DNA from: Wurfbainia villosa
Lineage: Eukaryota; Streptophyta; Magnoliopsida; Zingiberales; Zingiberaceae
Direction: 5' to 3'
Assembly: GCA_025175895.1 (NCBI GenBank)
Contig: CM045988.1
Coordinates: 13,979,647 to 14,043,646 of the forward strand
DNA: 64,000 bases
Part shown: one piece after another, positions 10,250-21,099 of the stretch
Position numbering within the stretch: position 1 is the first letter of the stretch
Layout of the letters: each line of letters begins with the position of its first letter
The notes under the pieces: generated by a model
What the model was told of the DNA's origin: nothing
Database searches by the model: none
What the model saw: only the letters and a program-made list of their open reading frames with translations
Translations under genes and position numbers: made by a program

Positions 10250-11530
10250 GATCAATATATTAACTTAGAAATACAAAACGAGCATATATGAGAAAATGAT
10301 TTTAAAATGCATCAATATACATTTATAAATCCCATTCATTTTTCGAATTTCAAAAACCCCAAAATCACTTCGGGAGATTGTAGGTCCATCTCCGAATGGG
10401 CTGATATCCATCATAGTTATGAACAACCTTGGAGAGAGTCCAACAAGCCATTCATAACTACGACGGTAGGTATCATCTATACCGATTGCATATCCCGTAT
10501 ATGCAACTATCACAATGTGCTATCAACTAATTGAATGTTCACACATACATCGGGTTGTTAACACATTAACAAGTATGCATCATATGCATAGCACCCAACT
10601 TCACCTCTCTTCACATCGACCTTGGAGTGAGTCCAACAAATCGATGCTCCAGGTTAAAGCCAACCCATTAATCAGGACATAGTTTTAATATGGTTAGAGC
10701 GCATTCAACCAATTAGCCCAGCTTGGAGAGAGTCCAACAACCAAAGCTAACGATTGACCTCTGACTCTTACCATATTAGTATTAAACTATTCCATGGTTT
10801 GAACATATTCAGGTTCGAGCCGGGCTTGGAGAGAGTCCAACAACCCAAACAAGAAATAGAACTCTGGTTCTAACCATATTAATGGAAGGTGTAGGCTTTA
10901 ATATTGATTAAGGGTTTTTATGTCTCATCCTCTTTGCATGCAAATAACTATTATCTACATGGCATGGCATACATGGCATACATCTACATGTCACGACACG
11001 CATGGCATAATGTTATGCATCTAATGCAATTACATGACATACAATTATGTCATGTATGTAATTTCCTTATATGTCATAACTATTTATGGAAATAAAATAT
11101 GTTTAAGATTTGATTCTCCAAATCAAATCATAATCAAATTAGGAAACAAATTTCCAAATCTAATCACATATTTTATTCATGGAATTATTTGATTAAGGAA
11201 AATCTATTTAGGAAACCAATTTCCTAAATCTTTAAAACTACTTATGGAAATTAAATATTTTAAGATTTGATTTCCCAAATCAAATCATGATTAAATTAGG
11301 AAACAAATTTCCAGAATCTAATCAAATATTTTATTTATGGAAAATATAAATTTCCATAAATACTTCCAACTTTCCAAAAGTGGAAGATTTCCATAAATAA
11401 TTCTAGACTTTCCAAAATTGAAAAATTTCCATAAATACTTCTAAATTTCCAAAATTTAGAAAACTTCCAGAAATACATTATGACTATCGCAAAACCATTT
11501 TTACGATTATGTCGAAACACAACTGGCTCA
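10250..11530 (-). other. Leader of A (between PBS and gag) with four stem-loops and AT-rich repeats
   Basis: About 1.3 kb without a gene. In the gag-proximal half, TTGGAGAGAGTCCAA or TTGGAGTGAGTCCAA recurs at 10429-10443, 10622-10636, 10723-10737 and 10826-10840. Each can fold into a 5-bp stem (TTGGA/TCCAA) with a 5-base loop. The PBS-proximal part (11060-11480) is AT-rich, with imperfect repeats of about 120 bp and inverted repeats such as GATTTGATTCTCCAAATC. The small ORFs at 10265-10513 and 10904-11095 are not convincing. Confidence 0.7.
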
Positions 11531-11540
11531 CGATACCCTT
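11527..11540 (-). promoter_or_regulatory. Decayed primer-binding site of A
   Basis: Plus-strand 'ggctcacgatacccttt' stands where B has GGGCTCTGATACCACTG, so it is a damaged tRNA-iMet PBS. Confidence 0.55.
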
Positions 11541-13708
11541 TGTTGGATTTTGGCGTGTGTGTGTTCGATCATGTTTCGTAAACATGAGCACAGCGGAAGC
11601 AATTAAAAATAATAAATCTATATTTATTACAACACACACAACACACGCATGCTATTACAACAAGTGTAGACATAACCGTAAATTAAAATTTGCAATAAAA
11701 GGAAATTAAACTACGTTATACCTTCCGTATGACGTGTAGCGGGAACGACATCAATTAGAACGATCCTCGTAAGAATCGTCTCTATCCGTATCCACGCCGA
11801 GCTCCTCGGGATGACTTCGCTAAGTCACGAGCTTCGTCTTCGTACGGGTTACTAGCCTCGTGTTGAAGACGACGTGATCGAGAGATGATCACGATCCGAA
11901 TCCAAATTCGGATCCAAAACGAGTTCTCAAAACTCGCTTCTCCGGAGAGGTGTTCGTCAACCGTTTGACGAATCCTTCGTCCTCCACCTCAGAGGATTAA
12001 CGGAGATCAAATCCCCGGTATGTTAGCCGCTGTCGGAGCACTAACCGTCGTCCAAACGACGCTCCGACGAGAGGAGGAGAAGCTGTCCAGAAAACTGGAC
12101 AGCTTGGTGGAGGAGTAGGCGCCGGCCAAAACAAGGAGAGAAAAGCCTCACCTTGATGCCAAACCTATAGGAGATCACCGGAGGGTCGCCGGAGGTTCAC
12201 CGGCTGAAGCTTGGTCGCCGGCAAGGAGCTGGACGGCGCCACCACAAGCTGGGCGGCAACAATGTGTTGGGCGGCTAGGGTTTGGATTAGTTCTAGGGTT
12301 AGGGTTTAAGCCCTATTTTATAGAGAACTAATTCTCTTAATGGTTAATGGATCATATCCATAAAGCCCGTTAACCCGCTCCATTAAGATAAGTTAAAATA
12401 AACAAAACCATGATGGTTTATTTTAAGTTAAAACGAACCGAACCAACTTTTGGTTCATTCGTTTAAAATAAACCAAACCCTTTGGTTTATTCTCATCCAT
12501 TGGATTAGAACCAAACCATTTTGGTCCATCCATTATGTCTTCATAAGACACTACCCATCCACGCTTCCATTGCGACTGAAACAATTTCATGCTCGCTTTA
12601 TGTTTGGTCCAACCAAACATAGTTTCTTTCGGTCTGAGAATCCCATTCTCAAGCTCGTTTTAAATCCTTTGGATTACACTCGTTGTGCGTGTGACCAAAT
12701 AGGTTCTCGGTTTATGTTGGCCGTCTATAATTAACCATTAATTATAGAACGATCATGAGTGGCACCTAGTAGTACATCATGATCCCCAATTAACCGAAAA
12801 GATCAACGGTTGATCCAGAACTATTTCTGAAACCCATCAGTAGCTCGAATGAATCGTGCCCCATTCCCTTCACTCATCTTATACCCACTTGGTTTAGGAC
12901 ATGGTCTATTGTGTCAGTCCCCACTAGGCTGACTACGTCACACCTAGCCCAAGTATCATTTCCTCGTCCTACGGATTCTAGTTACTCCACATGTATAGAA
13001 GAGTACCTTACTCTAAACATGTAATGCTTTGGCCAAAGACTTTAGTAACAATCCGACGAGAGGCCATGGGTATACATCTCCTCGCAAGGAGTGGTGAATC
13101 CTTTATAGGCTATTCAAACACCTTCGATCACTTCGACTTATACCCAATCATCCCGAGTCCACATCTCCTTAGAGATGTTTGCTTAAGATGTCAAAGCATA
13201 AGTCTCCATGATCAAGATGACTTGAATACCGCAAGTTAAAGGAACATCGCACTTAAGCCACAGTAAGAACTTCATTGACATATCTATATATGCAGAGAAC
13301 CATATGAAGTCTTACGGCTGGTCACTCCAATGAACTAGTTACCATAACTAGCATCCACGATTAACTCCGGACATCACAATGTCTCCAGGCAGTGAGAATC
13401 AGCTGCTTGGATACACCAAGGAGTATACCTCGTGCTAGTCTCGTGAAATTGATGGTGTCCAAATCCATCAATTCATCGACTAGGATAATTAGATACATCA
13501 CAATTACACATGTAGAGATACTCACTAGTTGTGATCCAATCACAAATTCTCTCATGCTGTGAATCGTATCGTGGACATTCAGTAAATGAGTTTAAGATCC
13601 AATCAAATACATAAGACATGTATACTCAAATAGTGAATCTTCATTTATCACATAAATGGTTCATACATAAGGCGATTGCCTTAGGACATCTCTCATATAT
13701 TACTAACA
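11541..13708 (-). repeat. 5' LTR of A
   Basis: Nearly identical to 4394-6566. It differs by a short deletion at its plus-strand start (the 'ccggcaccgcgg' region is lost) and by a few clustered short indels (around 12830-12925 and 13440-13495). TATA at 12313-12323 (minus). ORFs inside are LTR shadows. Confidence 0.95.
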
Positions 13709-14964
13709 CTGATGCCATATTCAGAGTTTGATTTTTAGCCTTCCACACGGTCGACCGTGTGGATTCAACACGGTTGTGTGGCGGCAATGCAACTTATACA
13801 AATCAGGGTTCGCGGGCAATTAAGGAAAGTCGGGGTGCACCCCTATATAAAGAATGGCATGCCTAAACCTAAAGGGGGAGGCCCGACGTTTGGGACGGTA
13901 AGAAGGTGCCCTAAGAAGCACCGTAGGCTCGCAACGGGGGGGAAGGAAGCGACTCGAAGACCTAATCGATGCTCTAACACATTGAAGAGCAACCAAGGCA
14001 CACATTGGATCTAGCCGAGCATACTATCTCTTTTCTTAGAACTATTTGGATTGTAATGATGCATAAAAAGATGTCTTGTGTTTGTTCTTCTTTATTAATG
14101 GAGTAGATACTTCAATTCTAGGATTAGGGAGTAGCTTGTGTATGTTAAACATGCTAGTTTAAATATTTATTCGTTGCTTTTGAATATATTTGCAACTTAT
14201 GTTGTTTAGATCAATGAAAGTTATGTTTTGATTCTATTTCTACTGCACGTGGTCAATACAAGGGTGGAAAGCCTTTCTATCAAAATCTAGGAGAACCTAG
14301 GAGGAACCTTACGGTCATCCTCCCTCCCATAACCGTAGGAAATAGGCTGTGAAAGAGTAGGATATGGAATATGATCCACCTCTTCATACGAATTAATAGG
14401 ACATCCTAGAACCCCAACAACCTATTCTAGTAGAAGGCCCAAAGTAGGAGATATCTACTCTAGAAGGGTTGAGGGACCCCAGTGACAAGGGGCTCCCAAA
14501 GATATCATCCCCCTGAGCTTTGACGATTCGAAATGGAAACTTGACTAGGAATAGGTAGTTCCCGATATAAACAAAAGTTCATCGGGATAACACGCGATGA
14601 TTCTCCCGCAAGATCATAACTAAAGATCCTAGGAGTATTAAATTGATAGAATGCTCAACAACGCACAAGTGAAACCGAAATCCTGGAATCTTTTAAGAAT
14701 CTTTGAGCCCTTCCTTCGCTTTCTCCAAGTGACACCGTATTTTGAGCCAGGACCTTTGTCGACCTCACATCTGACTTGCAAGATATTTCCTCCGAACAAA
14801 CAACATTCACCGGGCAAATGATACTCGATTCACAATCTCTGTGGAATCGATACATAAATTATTACTTGATGACAATCGTGCACTTGCTAGCGTTGAGCGC
14901 AAGTGCACACTTCAAATCCTTGGCGATCTCGACTGGAGATTTGAGGTCGTGCTTTCATGCATCA
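13709..14964 (+). repeat. 5' LTR of H, right part
   Basis: Continues the 5' LTR after element A and ends TTTCATGCATCA just before the PBS. It aligns with 22670-23924 of the 3' LTR. It holds palindrome-like CACACGGTCGACCGTGTGG near its start (about 13745-13763) and the promoter TATA box. The frames at 13757-14014 and its shadow are only LTR sequence. Confidence 0.85.
13843..13852 (+). promoter_or_regulatory. TATA box, H 5' LTR
   Basis: CTATATAAAG, preceded by 'gtgcaccc'. The same sequence and context occur in the 3' LTR at 22807-22816. Probable Pol II promoter of the element. Confidence 0.6.
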
Positions 14965-14990
14965 AGTTTTTAGCGTCATTGTTGAGGATT
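14965..14990 (+). promoter_or_regulatory. Decayed primer-binding site, H
   Basis: AGTTTTTAGCGTCATTGTTG, then AGGATTG, directly follows the LTR. Athila/Tat elements normally have TTTTTGGCGCCGTTGCCGGGG here (recalled from general knowledge). Every difference I can see is a C-to-T or G-to-A transition, as expected from decay of methylated cytosines. Confidence 0.6.
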
Positions 14991-15353
14991 GTAGATTCGA
15001 TAACGGATCGAAAGTGAATATTTTGGATCGGAACTAGATTAGATTTGCTTTCTAGTTTTACTTTATTTCAGTTTATATAGTTTTAGATTTTTGTTATCTC
15101 TATTCAGTTTAGATTTATTTCACTAGTCATATTTCATTTTCAGTTAAGTTAGTTTTAATTCATTTTTTTATGTTTTCTTTATTTGGTTCATTACTTTTAG
15201 TTTATTTGATTTCCTTTCAATAAGTAGCATAGATACTCCTGATTGTGTAGCTTGGTTAATCGTATGCACAAACACATAAGGTTGGAAAATCTACTTCCGA
15301 TCGACTTAGAAATAGACAGAACCTATCATTGAAGGAGAGCCGAACAGAGAGAT
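14991..15353 (+). other. Leader of H between PBS and gag
   Basis: T-rich, with no coding frame. It contains runs such as 'ttagtttatttgatttcc'. No regulatory element beyond the PBS is recognisable. Confidence 0.5.
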
Positions 15354-16665
15354 ATGAAGGAACACGGTGCTCCTTTGGCAAACATAGGTAACCATCTTTT
15401 GAGGGATTATGCAACTCCTAGTGTTAGAGGATATAGACCTAGTATAGTTGGACCATTAATAACAACCAATAATTTTGAATTGAAGCCCGCACTCATACAC
15501 ATGGTCCGACAGAGCCAATTCAGAGGAGTTCCAACTAAAGACCCTAACCGACACTTAGAAATGTTCTCAAAAATCTGCTCAACCTTGAAATTCAATGGAA
15601 TACCCACAGATGAGCCTATTCTCATTCTCACTGTAGGACAAGGCGAAGACGTGGCTGCACTCCCTGCCTTCAGGAAGCATAACCACATGAGAGTAGTGTG
15701 AGATGCAGTTTATGAATAAGTTCATTCCACCGAGTAAGACAGCTCACATGCACCACCTAATCACTAGCTTCTGTTAGAAGGAAAGAGAGTCCCTGTTTGA
15801 AGCCTGAGATCGCTACAAAGGGTTACTTCATCAGTGTCCCCACCACGGTCTCGAGAGGTGGTTGGTGATCCATATATTCTATAATGAGATCACGTACGCC
15901 ACGAAGGTTTCCCTGGATTCTGCTGCAGGAAGAGTTTTGATGAACAAGACTATCAAGGAAGAAGAAGAACTGATTGAGGAGGTGACCCAAAACCACTATC
16001 AATGGGCTTCCGAATGTAGTCATCCAACACTTGCAGTCGAAAGATATGCCTTTCACTCCATCGATCATCTAGTGGAAAGGATGGACGCACTGAGCAGAAG
16101 GTTTGACTCCCTAACCCCTGCTTTTGCATGTGCAACCAATTCCTTTAGTGATGGAGTAACAACATACCGAGAGGACTATTGTGGAAGGAAGAGAAGTTCT
16201 GAAGAAAAGTTGAGCATGCCGATGCGGTGGGTGACTATAATCCAAGACCAAACAATCCACATTCGAGCATGTACAATCCCGGATGGAGGAACCATCCAAA
16301 CCTTTCATATAAGAAAAATTCGAGAAATCTCCAATAGTCAGGTGGGTACGGATAGCAGGGCGGTGGGTAGCATCAACCACTAAAATCTCGACTTGAGCAA
16401 ATGATGGAGAACTTCATTCAAATGCAACCAAATGTGAACACTGAATTCCAACGTCAGCATTCGCACACAAAAGTGATACTGGAAGAGTTAAAATCATTTG
16501 TGAAGGACCTCGCTAGTCGACAAAAGACACTAGAGATTTAGATAACACATATTACAGCTAGTCTGCTAGAACACCGGGTCAGCTACTAGGAAAATCTGAA
16601 GATAATCCAGTGGAGCAATGCAAAGCGGTGACATTACGGAGTGGGAGGATTATGAAGGAATCACC
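15354..16665 (+). pseudogene. Athila-like gag, element H
   Basis: The frame from 15354 to 15701 reads into the Athila gag core: NNFELKPALIHMVRQSQFRG, then PNRHLEMFSKICSTLKFNGI. It resumes in another frame at 15862-16383 with HIFYNEITYATKVSLDSAAG, matching the conserved 'FYNGL..TR..DAAAGG' part of these gags. Further on, 16600-16660 encodes the CKAVTLRSGR motif that marks the gag-protease linker. There are frameshifts near 15700-15860 and stops after 16383, so it is a pseudogene. Gag would form the virus-like particle. F1 is inserted right after the LRSG motif, and the frame continues beyond it at 17748. Confidence 0.8.
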
Positions 16666-17742
16666 TGTTGGTGCAGGGGCACTAGATAATCGAACCTGTG
16701 TTTTGATTATGGCAAAGACACAAAGTTAAGTTTACATCGTTATCTCACGAGCTAAATCGAGTGTGCAGAAAAGTACTAAAGCTGGAGCTGTAGGCTAGCG
16801 ACACCTGGAGGAAGCCGCGGTGGTCGGGCGACACTCGAATGACTTCGGAGGGAGCCGAAGGAATCGAGTGGAAGGCAGAAAGTGAGAGCTACAAGGTAAG
16901 TATCGAGGAAAGCTCGTGTGAGTGAGAGATTGTAAGGTCGTGTCCTCTTTATGGGGATGACCATAGGCGGCGATCCGACTAAGACTTCCTGTGGAAGGTC
17001 TAGGTCAAGATTGGACGGTTAGAAACCGTCACATTTATCATTTTTCGAGCTAACCTCTTACTGCAGGGAAGTGGCCAGGCTGGCAGTCGATTGCTGGACA
17101 TTGGGCAGTCGACTGATGCTCATCAGTCGAATGATGGGAGTCATCAGTCGACTGATGGCGACGAATCAGCCTTTGCGCTAGGTCAAAACAGATAAGATTT
17201 GACGTGGCCACTTCGCGATAAAAATTATATAACTTCATGATCTGTTCCAAAAAAAGAGGAGACATATTCAGAGGCCAAAATCTATAAAAGGAGAGGAGGA
17301 TTCCAACTCCAAATAACATCAAGTTTATTCTCAAGTGCTCCTACAACGCCAACGCTCCAACGCTGTCATAACGCCGACGCAACGACAAGTTCAAATCTCC
17401 TTCGTCGGCAGCAGTAGCAAGTAATTATTTTTATTGTATTCTTTGTTTTAATCGTAACGAGGTGAGGTAGGCTTGTTGCCTCATCTTCTTACTTTCGATT
17501 TTGTGATCGTTGTCTCCTACCTCCAACGAGGAGGAGACATTATAGTGCTTTGCCCTCCGTACGCGGTCTAGGACCGATAGGGCCTTGGAGTAGCAACCAC
17601 TAGGTTGTGAACCAAGTAAAAATAAACGTGTCTCTTTATTTTCCGCTGCTCTTACTCATTTAATTATCTACTCGAACGAAACGTCGAAAAGATTTACGAT
17701 CGCTATTCACCCCCCCCTCTAGCGACGCTTCTCGATCCAACA
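16666..17742 (+). mobile_element. Solo LTR F1
   Basis: Starts TGTTGGTGCAGGGGCACTAG, ends CGCTTCTCGATCCAACA, and is flanked by a perfect 5-bp duplication, TCACC (16661-16665 and 17743-17747). No internal region or second LTR is present, so it is a solo LTR, probably left by LTR-LTR recombination. The same family is found in reverse orientation at 60417-61467. It has a cluster of CAGTCGACTG words (17085-17160) and a C-run near the end, as in the I and C LTRs. Confidence 0.9.
17281..17290 (+). promoter_or_regulatory. TATA box of solo LTR F1
   Basis: TCTATAAAAG, followed by 'gagaggagg'. The partner LTR F2 has the same site, inverted, at 60871-60880. Confidence 0.6.
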
Positions 17743-18560
17743 TCACCGAGCAGATTAGTTGCCGAGCCGGAACAAGGCTCAGAGGTAAAAGAACCTCCTA
17801 AGGAGACCATGAGGGAAGGTGCCGAAAAAATGGAGCGTGAACCTTCAAGAAGGACTCAACCACCCATGACAGTACCATTTCCACAGCGGCTAACCGACGC
17901 GAAGAGAGATGCTGAGTTTGGAAAATTCTTAAACATGTTGAAATCAATCTCAGTGGAAGTATCAATACTCGAAGCTTTGCACCAAATGCCCCAATTTGCA
18001 AAGTTTATGAAAGATATTTTGGCACACTGCAGAAATGTCGAGTGGACAGAGACAGTGACCCTTACAGAGGAATCTAGTGTTATCTCCAGAACGGGACCAC
18101 TCAGAAACTAAAAGATCCGGGGAGTTTCTATATTCCGTGTTATATAGGGACGACCATGATTAGTAAGATATTTTGTGACTTAGGCGCCAGTGTGAGCTTG
18201 ATGTCATACACATTATGCAAGAAATTAGGGCTAAGAAATTTAAAGTTGACAACTATGACGTTACAACTTATTGACCACTCGTACCGATATCCACTGGAGA
18301 TTTTGGAAGATGTTACTATCTGGGTGGGGGATTTTACACTACCTATAGATTTTGTAGTCTTGGAAATGGAAGAAGATCCAAAAATCCCAGTAATTCTTGG
18401 ACGATCATTTTTAGCTACAACAGGAATGATCATCGACGTAAATAATCATAAGCTAACTCTGACAATGAGAGACAATAGATTGGAGTTCAAGCTTGCTAGC
18501 ACAACGGGTCTGGAACCCACATTGGGTAAGTATATTATTCCTACAAGGGCTAAGGCATAG
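17743..18560 (+). pseudogene. Athila-like gag-protease linker and protease, element H
   Basis: 17809-18111 carries the region before protease: FPQRLTDAKRDAEFGKFLNM, ALHQMPQFAKFMKDIL and TLTEESSVI. After a frameshift near 18110, 18156-18560 gives the aspartic protease: FCDLGASVSLM is the active-site loop (Asp-Leu-Gly-Ala-Ser is normal in Athila-type proteases), followed by PVILGRSFLATTGMIIDV, the family's C-terminal block. Protease would mature the gag-pol polyprotein. Reverse transcriptase should follow but does not. Only the frameshift and the upstream F1 insertion break this part, so the protease itself is well preserved. Confidence 0.8.
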
Positions 18561-18700
18561 AGCAAAGTTAAAAATTCTGACAAAGATGAGTGGAAGTTTA
18601 CGAAACCACCGGAGCTGAGCTAAAGTATAGGAGTATGGTTGAGCTAAAGACCTTAAACAAGCGCTTATTGGGAGGCAACTCAAGTTTAACTTTATTGGGT
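18561..18700 (+). pseudogene. Pol C-terminal remnant next to the RT-integrase deletion, element H
   Basis: Shortly after the protease, the sequence 'accttaaacaagcgcttattgggaggcaac' encodes a LNKRLLGGN-like word. As I recall, this is normally found well downstream, after integrase, in Athila/Tat elements. The jump from protease to this remnant within about 100 bp puts the pol deletion at roughly 18560-18610. No reverse transcriptase motif (such as YVDD or FIDD) is seen in any frame nearby. Confidence 0.5.
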
Positions 18701-19188
18701 TTTACATTCATGCATGCTAGTTTAGGCTTTAGATTTGGTTTATTACTGTCATTATGAGTGCTTAGTTGTATATAGAATTTTTTCCTAGGTAGAAGAGAGA
18801 TTTTTTGTTTAGAACCCCATAAGGAAGCATGGGTCGCCATGTGAATTTCACACGGTCGTGCCCAATGGGCAGAAGAGCACATGGCAGGGCATGTGAAAAG
18901 TCTTGGATCGTGTGCACTCCAAGATAAATCTAGAGTCACACATGGTCGGTCGTGTGAATCTCACATGGTCGTGCTAATTTTCAAACCTTTCCCGAGCGCC
19001 CAGAATAGAGCCACAAACGACTAGCTGTGTGGATTCCACAGGGTCATGTTGCACCCCTTTAAAAGGGGCATGAGCTATGTGGTTGCTCCAAATCGGCCAT
19101 GTGACTCAAATCCCTTGCACTAAGTCTTGCTTTCCCTCATCTTCAACCTCCAAACAACCATCTCCAACCTTCAAGAAGCATTCAAGAG
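18701..19188 (+). promoter_or_regulatory. Palindrome-rich spacer upstream of the downstream ORF, element H
   Basis: Non-coding spacer with repeated CACACGG/CCGTGTG-like half-sites (about 18850, 18905, 18940-18975, 19025-19050), the same words as in H's LTR, and a TTTAAAAGGGG TATA candidate near 19056. The layout resembles the LTR promoter, so it may be an internal promoter for the next ORF. That role is inference. Confidence 0.4.
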
Positions 19189-21099
19189 GTGACAATGAAG
19201 AGGACAAAGCACACCGCAATAAGGGTTGCCTTTTCAAGGCCAAGGTCGAGGGGAAGAAACACCCAACAAGAACCGGAGGAAGATAATACTCCTCTAGGCA
19301 TAATATTTCGAGATGATGCACATAAGAATAGATTTAACATGCTTTCTTCTTGCAAGATAACTACTACCTGCTATTTAGATGTTCCTTTATTAGAAACCCT
19401 AGGTCTGTTTGAGGATATGCAAAGTTTGCTTGCAAAAGTAGGTTGGGAAGAGATCATGGGAGTTAGGTGCCCAACTTACCCTAGGGTAGTCCTAGAATTC
19501 TTGAGTTCAGTGGATGCGGAGATCTTATCTGGAGTAGATAGTCTAGAGGGCAAAATCACTTTTAGGTTATTTAACATAGAACATGAGTGGACCCTAAACT
19601 AATGGAACCTTTGTTTCAGACTACCTAGTGGGGGAGAAAGGATAACCCCTACCTAATTCAATGCAAAATTATTTTGGTTCGATTTGACAGGGGAAAATGC
19701 GTATGACCCATCAAGAGCCAAAGCCTCTCGACTTCAAAACTCTATTTTTAGATATATTCATCAAGTCATGGCAAGTACTATTTTTGGTAGGGGAGAGAGT
19801 GATGGAGTTATGAGGTTGAGCGAACTTCTTTGCCTATCGGACATGTTGTTGTTAGTGCCAATAAGAATCATATATCTCCACAATGACATGATATTGTCCA
19901 CTTTGAACCTAAGCCCTCATGATTTTATTTTTGGGTTTTACCCAAAAGGTCTCATACCAATGGAGATATCTTTTTATCTTATAAGCACATGAACTTTTCC
20001 ATGTATTATCAATGTGGGACTTTGATTATATTCCTCATACTCCCAAAAATCCCCCCCTCAAACGAAGGACCACATTGAGCCCCCTTAAGTCTATCCGTCC
20101 TCGAAGGACTTCCTCTGCTTGATGTCCGATCCTCAACTCACCAGGACTTCCTGCCAGTTGTCTAGTCCTTCTGGCCAACTGGACTTCCTGTCAGTTATTC
20201 GGTCCTCCCGACCCAACTGGACTTCCTGCCTAGTGTCTGATTCTCTTGATCCGGACATAGGAGCTCCACTTCCTTCGTTCGAGGTTCATGGCTTGACATG
20301 GACCATGACTCTGATACCAATTATTAGTGCCAATAAGAATCATATATCTCTACAATGTCATGATATTGTCCACTTTGAGCCTAAGCCCTCATGGTTTTAT
20401 TTTTAGGCTTTATCCAAAAGGTCTCATACCAATGGAGATATCTTTTATCTTATAAGCATATGATCTTTTCCATGTCTTACCAATGTGGGACTTTGATTGT
20501 ATTCCTCATACTTCCAACAATTGCAAGAGAGAAATACTATTGATGTAGGGTCCTATTTCATTAGGCATCTAGTTAAGGTAGGTAAAGCATTGAAGGGGGA
20601 CATTATCTTAGGAGGGTTGTTGGCCCACATATGCGATATGATGGGATACGATTGTGAGGGATTGGATAGAGTAGAGGGGAGTCGTAGCATAGACCTAGGG
20701 GTGTGCATGGCAATGAAGATGATAGTGAGAGAGGGAAACTATTTTTGTTTTGTAAGGAAGAACTTGCCACCCCTTAGGCTCTTCGATACTGATCGTACCA
20801 CCATCACCAACCATACCAATTGGCGGTTGGATAGGGTAGTGGACTCCCCACCATACGAGGGACCCTCTACCCATGCACCTCCTTCACCACCTTCACATCA
20901 CTCACCCTCGGGTCCACCCATGTATAGGAGCCCTCGAAGCCCACACCCTAATCCTGCACCACATTCTTTTCATTCTTTTGAGCATGATACAAGATCGTCT
21001 ACTTACAACTTCTCTGAGTTTCCATCATGCCTCGATGACATCTTCACAAAGCAGCAGACACAGGGGAAACGATGGGAGGTGCACAACACATACATGTAG
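19189..21099 (+). pseudogene. Athila-type downstream (env-position) ORF, element H
   Basis: Starts at ATG 19189; the next in-frame ATG is two codons on. 19189-19602 has a basic N-terminus and then DVPLLETLGLFEDMQSLLAK. After in-frame stops, 19684 onward gives AKASRLQNSIFRYIHQVMAS, then TIFGRGESDGV. This matches what I know as the 'putative plant transposon protein' domain, found in the ORF after pol in Athila elements, sometimes called env-like. TRIM1 splits the domain at 19850. Beyond it, 20530-21099 continues with GSYFIRHLVKVGKALKGDII, a Pro/Ser/His-rich tail and a TAG at 21097. Removing TRIM1 and one TSD copy leaves the frame continuous. Stops after 19600 make it non-functional. Its biochemical role is not known to me, and no signal peptide or clear membrane segment is visible. 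Confidence 0.65.
19850..20519 (-). mobile_element. TRIM1: terminal-repeat retrotransposon in miniature
   Basis: A 670-bp non-coding element with 199-bp (19850-20048) and 198-bp (20322-20519) direct terminal repeats. On the minus strand a tRNA-iMet type PBS (TTGGTATCAGAGTCATGG) lies inside the 5' LTR, which is the right-hand one (about 20303-20321). A C-rich run at 20050-20059 is the complement of the purine tract. The TSD appears to be GTTGC with one change in each copy (GTTGT left, ATTGC right). Four repeats of about 38 bp containing 'ggacttcctg' fill 20105-20230. It belongs to the same family as 61729-62423. Confidence 0.85.

Larger units (their letters stand above)
4394..13708 (-). mobile_element. 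Element A: full-length Ty1/copia retrotransposon
   Basis: A 9.3-kb element with LTRs 4394-6566 and 11541-13708, and a perfect TSD, CTGAT (4389-4393 and 13709-13713). On the minus strand the order is 5' LTR, PBS, a leader of about 1.3 kb, gag, protease, integrase, reverse transcriptase, RNase H, polypurine tract and 3' LTR. This order (integrase before RT) defines Ty1/copia. The LTRs are nearly identical by eye, so it is a recent insertion. It sits in H's 5' LTR. Two stops in gag, an early stop and frameshifts in pol, and an RNase H deletion shared with B suggest it cannot move on its own. Confidence 0.95.

Noticed and set aside
18156..18190. Loss of the protease active site because DLGAS stands in place of DTGAS/DSGA.
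   Set aside because: CDLGAS is the normal form in Athila-type proteases, so this is not a missing residue.
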